From JANQGH01 sp039177555 (GTDB taxonomy: Bacteria > Pseudomonadota > Alphaproteobacteria > DSM-16000 > Inquilinaceae), in contig JBCDFV010000004.1 in NCBI GenBank assembly GCA_039177555.1, positions 62,001 to 126,000 of the forward strand: 64,000 nt of DNA, given 5' to 3'. Position 1 is the first letter of the stretch. Every line of letters starts with the position of its first letter. Positions 21,691 to 28,840 of this stretch are shown here, in pieces. The position numbers and the translations under genes are program-made. The notes under the pieces are model-generated. The model had not been told where the DNA came from. It worked only from the letters and a program-made list of their open reading frames with translations, and made no database searches.

Positions 21691-22356
21691 TCAACCGGCT
21701 GTTGGCGCCGGCAGCTTGGCATCGGGCGGCCGCAGATAGGCGGGCGCCGGCGGATCGGCCGTGCCCTCGCCCGCGCGTTCCAGCGCCAGGCGGCAGACTG
21801 CGAAGGGGTCGATCGGCCCGTCGGCTTCCACGGTGATCGACCTGTCGCCCAGGGCCGAGGCGATCGCCGGCGCGCCGTCACCGGCCAGCAGCGTTACATC
21901 GGCTTCCCGAAGTTGGTCGACGATGGCGGTGACGGTCTGCCAGCCGGCTTGCCCCACAGCGCCCTTGGCATCGACAAGCTGGACAAACGGCTCGGCCCTT
22001 CGGCTGTCGATGATGATGGCGCGCCGCTCGCCGGGCTTAAGTGGCCGGCACATGGCCGACACCGCGTCGAAACTCGAAACGCCGACAATCGGCGCGCCGG
22101 TTGCCAAGGCCAGGCCGCCGGCCGCCGCCAGGCCGACCCGCAGGCCGGTGAAGGCACCGGGGCCGACCGTAACGCCGATCAGGCCAAGCGCCGATGGCGT
22201 CAGGCCGCACTCCGCGAGCACCCGCTCGACCGCTGGAACCAGGTGCTCCGCGTGACCGTGACGCATCGCCACGCTGCTGCTCCGCAACCGGTGCCCGTCC
22301 TGTGTCAGGGCGACGGAACACGCGCCGCCGCCGGTATCGATGCCGAGAACGATCAC
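21691..22356 (-). CDS. tsaB: tRNA threonylcarbamoyladenosine biosynthesis protein TsaB
   Basis: A 221-residue TsaB with the ASKHA-fold start MIVLGIDTGGGACSVAL and family blocks RHGHAEHLVPAVERVL and IGVTVGPGAFTGLRVGLAAAGGLAL. It partners TsaD and TsaE in t6A37 formation in tRNA. The frame is open for another 104 codons upstream, but that stretch is antisense to the D-Ala-D-Ala dipeptidase gene. I therefore start at the GTG at 22356, preceded by GGCGAGGG. Confidence 0.94.
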   Translation of the reverse strand: MIVLGIDTGGGACSVALTQDGHRLRSSSVAMRHGHAEHLVPAVERVLAECGLTPSALGLIGVTVGPGAFTGLRVGLAAAGGLALATGAPIVGVSSFDAVSAMCRPLKPGERRAIIIDSRRAEPFVQLVDAKGAVGQAGWQTVTAIVDQLREADVTLLAGDGAPAIASALGDRSITVEADGPIDPFAVCRLALERAGEGTADPPAPAYLRPPDAKLPAPTAG

Positions 22357-22440
22357 GGCCGGCCCTCGCCAACCGAGAACCCGTCGGGCAGGATGTCGGC
22401 ATGTGACCTGGCCGCGACCTGTTGGGGGGTGTTTTTCATC

Positions 22441-23022
22441 ATGACCGACACTGAGGTTTTGATCGCTGTTGAACCACCTGCATTCGACGTTGTCTTGGAT
22501 ATCCGCTACGCCACCCCTGCCAATATCACCGGTCGGGCAATCTACGCCAGGCCGGCGGCGTATCTTCGCCGGCAAGCCGCGGACTGTCTGGCCTCGGCCA
22601 TCGAAGAGGCGGCGCGGACCGGGCATCGGCTGGTGCTGTTCGACGCCTTCCGTCCGCTGGAGGCCCAAGAACGGCTTTGGCAGGCCCTACCCGATCCCCG
22701 GTTCATCAGCGACCCAAGGCCGCCTTATCGACCGGGAACCTTGACCCACGCGCGCGGTGTGGCCGTCGACCTCAGCCTCGTCGATTCAACAGGCGCTGAG
22801 CTGGACATGGGAACGGGCTTCGACGAGATGGTCCTGCATTCCGCGCACGGTGCCGCGGCGCTCTCCGATGTCGCGATCGCGCACCGGTTGCTGCTGCGCC
22901 GGGTGATGGAAAGGGCGGGCTGGCAAGTATACGAGCCCGAATGGTGGCACTATCAGATCCCGGATTCGGACCTGTATGCGCCGCTCTCAGACAGCGCGTT
23001 GAAACAGCCGATGATGGCGTGA
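22441..23022 (+). CDS. VanX/DdpX-type D-Ala-D-Ala dipeptidase
   Basis: A 193-residue zinc dipeptidase and the only plus-strand gene in the first 38 kb. Zinc-site residues are recognisable: His and Asp in THARGVAVDLSL, and Glu and His in YEPEWWHYQI. The LFDAFRP block is also typical. No signal peptide is seen, so it should be cytoplasmic like DdpX, which salvages D-Ala-D-Ala. The start ATG at 22441 has GGGGGTG upstream. It lies between the divergent tsaB and the convergent nfuA. No vanA/vanH-like ligase or ABC dipeptide importer is nearby, so salvage rather than resistance is the likelier role. Confidence 0.9.
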   Translation: MTDTEVLIAVEPPAFDVVLDIRYATPANITGRAIYARPAAYLRRQAADCLASAIEEAARTGHRLVLFDAFRPLEAQERLWQALPDPRFISDPRPPYRPGTLTHARGVAVDLSLVDSTGAELDMGTGFDEMVLHSAHGAAALSDVAIAHRLLLRRVMERAGWQVYEPEWWHYQIPDSDLYAPLSDSALKQPMMA

Positions 23023-23045
23023 GCGTGTCGTCCGCCGGTAGCGGG

Positions 23046-23600
23046 TCACATCATGGCGCGGACTTCGACCACCTCGGGGATGTAATGGCGCAGCATGTTT
23101 TCGATGCCCGCCTTCAACGTCATGGTTGAACTGGGGCAGCCGGCACAGGCGCCTTGCAGGTGCAGATAAACCACGCCGGCGTCGAAGCCCTCGAAAATGA
23201 TGTCGCCGCCATCCTGGGCGACTGCGGGGCGCACGCGCGTGTCGATCAGTTCCTTGATCTGCGACACGACCTCGTCGTCATCTTCCGATGCCGTTGACGC
23301 GGCGGTGCCGGCGGCTTCCGACATGATCGGCCGGCCGGCGGTGAAATGCTCCATGATCACGCCCAGGATCGACGGTTTCAGGAGATACCAATCCTTGTCA
23401 TCGTCCTTGGTGATGGTCAGAAAGTCGGCGCCGAAGAACACGCCCGTCACGCCGTCGATTTCGAACAGGCGCTGGGCCAGTGGCGAGGCGCTCGCATCCT
23501 CCGGTGTCGGGAAATACGCGCTGCCGCTGCCCAAAACATCGCGCCCGGGCAGGAACTTCAGGGTTGCCGGGTTCGGGGTCTGCTCCGTCTGAATGAACAT
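23046..23600 (-). CDS. NfuA-type iron-sulfur cluster carrier
   Basis: A 184-residue protein with an N-terminal Nfu domain (MFIQTEQTPNPATLKFLPG) and a C-terminal NifU domain with the cluster-binding CxxC motif in HLQGACAGCPSSTMTLK. It delivers Fe-S clusters to target enzymes. I start at the ATG at 23600, which has a strong AAGGAG site; the slightly longer frame is unsupported. It lies downstream of the universal stress protein gene. The 135-base gap holds a GC-rich hairpin without a T-tract. Confidence 0.95.
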   Translation of the reverse strand: MFIQTEQTPNPATLKFLPGRDVLGSGSAYFPTPEDASASPLAQRLFEIDGVTGVFFGADFLTITKDDDKDWYLLKPSILGVIMEHFTAGRPIMSEAAGTAASTASEDDDEVVSQIKELIDTRVRPAVAQDGGDIIFEGFDAGVVYLHLQGACAGCPSSTMTLKAGIENMLRHYIPEVVEVRAMM

Positions 23601-23735
23601 GTCCGCTCCTTTTCGGTCGGGCCGCTGCGGCCGGCCCGCCACCATCCGCCATGGGCAGGCATCGATCTTCCCGACAAGTGGGCCGCGGCGATGCGCAGGT
23701 CAAGGGCGGTCGGCGGTGGTCCGGGTCGCCGGCAG

Positions 23736-24227
23736 TCAGGCCAGCTTGTCGATGTCCGCTTCCGCGAGCGATCCGGGCACCACGGTGACCGGGATGCGAA
23801 GCCGGCTGACGCCCTTGGTCAGCAGGTATTGGATGAGCGGGCCAGGCCCTTCGGACTGGGTACTGGCGCCAAGCACAAGGATCGAAATGTTCGGCTCCTC
23901 GTCGATCAGGGCCAGCAATTCCTCACGCACCTTGCCCTCGCGAAGATAGATGATCGGCACCGTCCCGGCGGCTTCGTTGACCTCCGTCGCGATGCGGTCC
24001 ATCAGCTGTTCGGCCTCTTCGCGCAGTTCGGCCCGCATGACCTCTTCCACGGCCATCCAATGCTGAAAGTCCGCCGGCTCGATGACATGCAGCAGCGCCA
24101 CACGACCGCCGGTATGCTCGGCCCGCCGGCAGGCAAAGCGCAGCGCCGCGCGCCATTCATCCGTCTCGTCGACGACGACCAGGAAGACGCGCGTCCCGGC
24201 CTCAGCATGGGGGTGATGATCGGCCAT
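23736..24227 (-). CDS. Universal stress protein (UspA family)
   Basis: A 163-residue single-domain Usp protein. It starts with a polar leader, then VFLVVVDETDEWRAALRFACRRAEHTGGRVALLHVIEP, and ends with ILVLGASTQSEGPGPLIQYLL...VPVTVVPG. The consensus nucleotide motif G-2x-G-9x-G(S/T) is only partly matched, so ATP binding is uncertain. Family members respond to starvation or stress; the target is unknown. Its place next to nfuA and the TSUP pair is common in related genomes. Confidence 0.9.
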   Translation of the reverse strand: MADHHPHAEAGTRVFLVVVDETDEWRAALRFACRRAEHTGGRVALLHVIEPADFQHWMAVEEVMRAELREEAEQLMDRIATEVNEAAGTVPIIYLREGKVREELLALIDEEPNISILVLGASTQSEGPGPLIQYLLTKGVSRLRIPVTVVPGSLAEADIDKLA

Positions 24228-24252
24228 CAGGGATACTGTACACGATTCTCCG

Positions 24253-25038
24253 CTATCGCGGCGACCGGAACAATATGCTGGCCAGCCAGCCGAAAAACAC
24301 CGCGACCGCGATCGCGACCAGACCGTAGGCGGCGGCGTGCCGTCTGGAAAAATCGAAAACCTCGGCGCCCAGCCCGATTTTCGAGACCACCAAGGGGGTC
24401 GTCTGGGCCGTCACGATGTCGCCGTCGCGAAACAGATAGACGCTGACGGTGAACTGACCGGTCGGAACGTTCGCCGGAAACTCGACCGTGGCGCGGAACA
24501 GGGTGGGGCCCAGAAAGGTGACCACACCAAGGTCGTCAATATAGAGATCGTCGTCCTGCATGTTACGGATCAGCGCCTCGCGAAACATGGTCGTGACCTG
24601 TTCGGGATCCTCGGCCTCGCCGCCCGGCGACATCATGCGCGGCAGATCGCCGCGCACCGGAAAACGGAGATAGTTCAAACCGATGCCGTGCCGGGACAGC
24701 ACGGACGGTCGGGCAATCCGCTCAAGCGGCTGATTGGCCGCGACGCTGTAATAGGACGGCACCTGCTCGAACGTCACGGAGGCGGAGTTGATCCAGATCC
24801 CGGCGACCCTGTCCTTTTGACGCACGGTAACCGGCTCTGACGGGCCGCGCACGATGATGGCGATGTCGCCTTCGCCCTCGATCGTGCCGAACAGGGTGAC
24901 GGCGGTGCCGGTAAACTCCGTCGTAATCGCGATCAGGTGGTGGGACAGATCCGCCACGACGTCCTGGGCGGCCGCGCCGCGCGCGATCGATGCCCCGCCG
25001 ATCAGCAACAGGCCAAGCATGGTTGCCACCCGACCCAT
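24253..25038 (-). CDS. Alph_Pro_TM (TIGR02186) membrane protein
   Basis: A 261-residue protein with a signal peptide (LGLLLIGGASIARGAAAQ), an extracytoplasmic domain and a C-terminal transmembrane helix (AAYGLVAIAVAVFFGWLASILF). It matches the alphaproteobacterial TIGR02186/Alph_Pro_TM family, which is usually coupled to a TauE/SafE permease. Here its ATG shares one base with the permease stop (TGATG), so translation is coupled. A longer open frame upstream is a shadow of the permease gene. Function is unknown; a partner role in anion or sulfur-compound export is inferred. Confidence 0.88.
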   Translation of the reverse strand: MGRVATMLGLLLIGGASIARGAAAQDVVADLSHHLIAITTEFTGTAVTLFGTIEGEGDIAIIVRGPSEPVTVRQKDRVAGIWINSASVTFEQVPSYYSVAANQPLERIARPSVLSRHGIGLNYLRFPVRGDLPRMMSPGGEAEDPEQVTTMFREALIRNMQDDDLYIDDLGVVTFLGPTLFRATVEFPANVPTGQFTVSVYLFRDGDIVTAQTTPLVVSKIGLGAEVFDFSRRHAAAYGLVAIAVAVFFGWLASILFRSPR

Positions 25039-25976
25039 CAGCCCATCCCCGGGGTCTGGGCGACGGAGATCGAGAACGGCTCGTCGGGCGTGGCGACCAG
25101 GTCCCAGGCCAGCGCGACGCACACCACCATCACCATCGCCGCCAGCAAGGCCCGCGCCTGTTCGCCGCGCAGGACGCCGGCCGCCCGCGTGCCCCATTGC
25201 GCCCCGATGACGCCGCCGACCAGCAACATCAGCGCCAGCACGACATCGACGGTGTGGTTCTGCGTGGCCTGCAGGAATGTCGCGATCGCCGTGGTGAAGA
25301 TGATCTGAAACAGCGATGTGCCAGCCACCGTGATGGCCGGCATGCCGAGCAGATAGATCATGGCCGGGACGAGAAAGAAGCCCCCGCCAATGCCCATGAT
25401 GGCGACCAGCAATCCGCCGATGAAACCGATCCCGCACGGCAACAGGGCGGAGATGTAAAGGCGTGACTTCGGAAACCGCATTTTCAGCGGCAGGCCGTGC
25501 AGGACGGTGTGCTTGTGCAGCTTGCGCCGCGCCGTCGGGCCGCCGCGTCGCCGGCGCTGCATGGCGCGCAGCGATTCGATCAGCATCAGCACCGCGATCA
25601 GGCCCAGGAACAGAACGTAGCTGAGCGAAATCACCAGATCGATCTGGCCGATGCGCTGCAAGATGCCGAAAATATAGACGCCCAGCAATGTGCCCAGCGT
25701 ACTGCCGGACAGCATGACCAGACCCATCTTCACGTCGACATTGCCGCGGCGCCAATGGGCCAGCACGCCGGAAACGCTGGCGGCGACGAGCTGATTGGCC
25801 TGTGTTCCCACGGCGACCGAGGGCGGCACGCCGATAAAGATCAACAGCGGGGTCATGAGAAACCCGCCGCCAACGCCGAACATGCCCGACAGGAACCCCA
25901 CCGCGCCGCCCATTACGAGGATCAGCACGAGGTTCACCGACATTTCGGCGATGGGCAGATAGATTTGCATCGGCAC
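25038..25976 (-). CDS. TauE/SafE (TSUP) family permease
   Basis: A 312-residue membrane protein with about eight hydrophobic segments. Two halves repeat the GFLSGMFGVGGGFLMTPLLIFIGVP and GLLVAIMGIGGGFFLVPAMIYLLG motifs, the hallmark of TSUP carriers of sulfite, sulfonates or related organosulfur anions. A charged loop of about 40 residues lies in the middle. A 6-bp inverted repeat (25995-26017) sits just upstream of the start. Substrate cannot be deduced. Confidence 0.9.
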   Translation of the reverse strand: MPMQIYLPIAEMSVNLVLILVMGGAVGFLSGMFGVGGGFLMTPLLIFIGVPPSVAVGTQANQLVAASVSGVLAHWRRGNVDVKMGLVMLSGSTLGTLLGVYIFGILQRIGQIDLVISLSYVLFLGLIAVLMLIESLRAMQRRRRGGPTARRKLHKHTVLHGLPLKMRFPKSRLYISALLPCGIGFIGGLLVAIMGIGGGFFLVPAMIYLLGMPAITVAGTSLFQIIFTTAIATFLQATQNHTVDVVLALMLLVGGVIGAQWGTRAAGVLRGEQARALLAAMVMVVCVALAWDLVATPDEPFSISVAQTPGMG

Positions 25977-25994
25977 TCGACCGATTCGCGGGTC

Positions 25995-26017
25995 AGAGGG
26001 TTAACTTATACCCCTCT
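25995..26017. promoter_or_regulatory. Inverted repeat before the TSUP permease gene
   Basis: AGAGGG-N11-CCCTCT, with an AT-rich centre (TTAACTTATAC), lies 18 bases upstream of the permease ATG. It could be an operator or a leader hairpin. Confidence 0.3.
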
Positions 26018-26101
26018 CACCGCGAAAAGGTAGGCCAATCAACGCGTTGAGTGCGTCAAATTGGAAGTTTTTGTGCGCGAACAGGGCGCCGGACAGCCTC
26101 G

Positions 26102-27106
26102 CTACGCCTTGGGCGGCAACAGGCCCATGATGTCCTTGGTCCGCGCCAGGATCGGATCGGCGATCGCGCGCGCCCGGTCGGCCCCATCCTGCAGGACCTC
26201 CTCAATCTCGTCCGGCGCCTGCATCAGCCCGTTCAGCCGGTCGGCGATCGGCGCCAGCGCGGCCACGGCCGCGTCGGTCAGTGCCTGCTTGAAGACCGAA
26301 AACGGGCTGCCGCCATAGGATTGCAGCACCTCTTCCGGCGTGTGCCGGTTCAACGAGGCATAGATGCTGACCAGATTGGCCGCCTCGGCCCGTCCTTCCA
26401 GGCCTGCCGGTTCGCTGGGCAACGGTTCCGGGTCGGTCCTGGCCTTGCGGAACTTGTTGGCGATGGTGTCGGCGTCGTCGACCATGTTGATCCGCGTCAT
26501 GTCGGACGGATCGGTCTTGCTCATCTTCTTCGTGCCGTCGCGCAAGGACATGATGCGCGTGCCGCTGCCCAGGATCTGCGGTTCGGGCAGGGGAAAGAAC
26601 TCCGTGCCGAAGCGATGGTTGAAGCTGCCGCCGATCTCGCGCATCAGTTCCAGATGCTGCTTCTGGTCCTCGCCGACCGGCACGTGCGTTGCGTGGTAAA
26701 GCAGCACGTCGGCCGCCATCAGCACCGGATAGGCGAACAGGCCGTGCAGGGCCTGGTCCTGCTTTTTGCCGGCCTTGTCCTTGAACTGGGTCATGCGCTT
26801 CAGCCAGCCCATGGGCGTGACGCAGCTGAACAGCCAGGCCAGTTCCGCATGGGCCGCGACCTGGCTTTGACAGAACAGGATCGAACGCTTCGGGTCGATG
26901 CCCGCCGCGATCAGGGTCGCCGCCAGTTCGCGCGACTGCGCCCGCAGGGCGGCCGGGTCCGGCGCCGAGGTCAGGGCGTGGAGATCGACGACGCAATAGA
27001 TGCAGTCGAAGTCGCCTTGAAGATCGACCCAGTTGCGTACCGCACCCAGATAGTTGCCCAAATGCATGGCGTGGGTCGGCTGAATGCCGGAAAAGATGCG
27101 GTTCAT
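26102..27106 (-). CDS. trpS: Tryptophanyl-tRNA synthetase
   Basis: A 334-residue class I aminoacyl-tRNA synthetase. The HIGH-like motif is HAMHLGNYLG near residue 12 and the KMSKS-like motif is KKMSKTDPSD near residue 195. The start MNRIFSGIQPTH is typical. It follows murJ by 64 bases on the same strand, a pairing frequent in Alphaproteobacteria. Confidence 0.98.
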   Translation of the reverse strand: MNRIFSGIQPTHAMHLGNYLGAVRNWVDLQGDFDCIYCVVDLHALTSAPDPAALRAQSRELAATLIAAGIDPKRSILFCQSQVAAHAELAWLFSCVTPMGWLKRMTQFKDKAGKKQDQALHGLFAYPVLMAADVLLYHATHVPVGEDQKQHLELMREIGGSFNHRFGTEFFPLPEPQILGSGTRIMSLRDGTKKMSKTDPSDMTRINMVDDADTIANKFRKARTDPEPLPSEPAGLEGRAEAANLVSIYASLNRHTPEEVLQSYGGSPFSVFKQALTDAAVAALAPIADRLNGLMQAPDEIEEVLQDGADRARAIADPILARTKDIMGLLPPKA

Positions 27107-27170
27107 CGAAATCGAGCCCGGGGTTCGACGGTTGGGGAGCGCGGGGTTATCGCCAAGCGCGGCGCCGGGG

Positions 27171-28763
27171 TCAAGCGCCGCGTCCGGTGTCCGTATCGCG
27201 CCGGCGGACCAGCGTTTTCAGATCACGCAAGTTCAGGCCGCCGAACAGATGGGCGGTGCCGAAATAGACTATGGCCCCGCCGGCGATAATCGCGGCCAGA
27301 ACGGGTGCCTGAACCGTGAGATCGTTGGGCAGCCTGCCCCAGGTCGCCCAGGAGGCCGCGCCGATCACCACCGCCATGGTCAATCCGGCGGCGACCAGGC
27401 GGGGCAGCCGTCTTGCCAAGCGGTCATCGATCGCGAAATGCCCGCGCCGGCGCAGGGCACGGCTCAACAGCAGCACATTCAGCCAGGCGGTGATGCCCGT
27501 CGCCGAGGCGATGCCCACATGGCCCCACAGTGGCGGCAGGACGATGATCAGCCCGACCGACAGGGCGGCGTTGATCACGGTGGTCACGATGGCGATGCGG
27601 ACCGGGGTCGTCGTGTCGTGCCGCGCGTAAAAGCCGGTCTGCAGAACCTTGATGACGATGAAGCCGGGCAGGCCGATGGAATAGGCCATCAAGGCCCATG
27701 AGGTGGAGCTGGCATTGGCGGCGGTAAACGCGCCCCGCTCAAACAGCGTCGAGACGATGGGCAGGGCCAGGGCGATCAGCCCGATGGCCGCCGGCAAGGC
27801 CAGCAAGAGGCTGTATTCAATGGCGCGGTTCTGGCTGGCATGGACGTCGCCCATGTCGCCATTGGCATCGGCCTCCTTCACCTGACGGGCCAGCATGGGC
27901 AGCAACGCCGTGCCGATGGCGATGCCGATAACGCTGAGCGGCAGTTGATAGAGCTGGCTGGCGTAGAACAGATAGCTGATCGCGCCCTGCGGCAGTTCCG
28001 ACGCCAGCAGCGTGTCGATGAACAGGTTGACCTGCATGACGCCGGCGCCGAACGCGGCGGGAGCCATCAGCTTGAACAGCCGGCGGATCTGCGGCCCGAA
28101 TTTCGGCACCGGCAGGTAAAGCGGCATGCCGGCGCGCGCGGCCATCCAGGCCACGAAGATCAGCTGTGCCAAGCCGGCGATCGGCACCGCGACGGCAAGT
28201 GCGTCGCCGGCCACGATCTGGGTCTGGTGTGCGATCAGCAGGGCACTGATCAAAATAGCGTTGAACAGGATCGGCATCCCGGCGAAAGGCGCGAACCGGT
28301 CGAGCGCGTTCAGAACCGCGCCGAACAGCGCCGCCAGCGACATCAACATCAGATAGGGAAAGGTCAGGCGCGCGTAGTGCACGGCCAGCCCGTATTGCAG
28401 CGGATCGTCGGCAAAGCCGGGTGCCAGCACATACATCACCCATGGCATGCCGATGACGAACAGCCCGCTCAGAATCAAGAGAATGGGGACCATGACGCCA
28501 AGCGCCTGTTCGGCGAACTCCTTCGCCGCCGCGTGGCCCTTGCCGTGCAGTTCGCTCGTGAAGATCGGCACGAAGGCGATCGAAAAGGCGCCTTCGGCCA
28601 GGATGCGGCGAAACAGGTTGGGCAGGCGCAGGGCGACGAAAAAGGCGTCCGCCACCGGCCCGGCGCCGAGAATGGCGGCCGTCAGCACGTCCCTGGCGAA
28701 ACCGAACACGCGGCTGACCATGGTCAGGCCACTGACGGTTGCGAAAGCCCGAATCAAAGACAT
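27171..28763 (-). CDS. murJ: Lipid II flippase MurJ
   Basis: A 530-residue polytopic membrane protein (about 14 segments) of the MVF superfamily that flips lipid II for peptidoglycan synthesis. The N-terminus MSLIRAFATVSGLTMVSRVFGFARDVLTAAILGAGPVADAF is characteristic. I use the ATG at 28763; the longer frame adds a basic, unconserved leader. It lies 77 bases after glnD. Confidence 0.97.
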   Translation of the reverse strand: MSLIRAFATVSGLTMVSRVFGFARDVLTAAILGAGPVADAFFVALRLPNLFRRILAEGAFSIAFVPIFTSELHGKGHAAAKEFAEQALGVMVPILLILSGLFVIGMPWVMYVLAPGFADDPLQYGLAVHYARLTFPYLMLMSLAALFGAVLNALDRFAPFAGMPILFNAILISALLIAHQTQIVAGDALAVAVPIAGLAQLIFVAWMAARAGMPLYLPVPKFGPQIRRLFKLMAPAAFGAGVMQVNLFIDTLLASELPQGAISYLFYASQLYQLPLSVIGIAIGTALLPMLARQVKEADANGDMGDVHASQNRAIEYSLLLALPAAIGLIALALPIVSTLFERGAFTAANASSTSWALMAYSIGLPGFIVIKVLQTGFYARHDTTTPVRIAIVTTVINAALSVGLIIVLPPLWGHVGIASATGITAWLNVLLLSRALRRRGHFAIDDRLARRLPRLVAAGLTMAVVIGAASWATWGRLPNDLTVQAPVLAAIIAGGAIVYFGTAHLFGGLNLRDLKTLVRRRDTDTGRGA

Positions 28764-28840
28764 TGGGTCAGCAGTGTCGCGCGGATGGGCGGCGGCGCAA
28801 GGGCCGCGATGGGGTTTTTCCGCGACACCGCGCGGTCGCG

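Noticed and set aside
22441..23022. Vancomycin resistance cassette
   Set aside because: Only a VanX/DdpX-like dipeptidase is present; there is no ligase, dehydrogenase or two-component system nearby.
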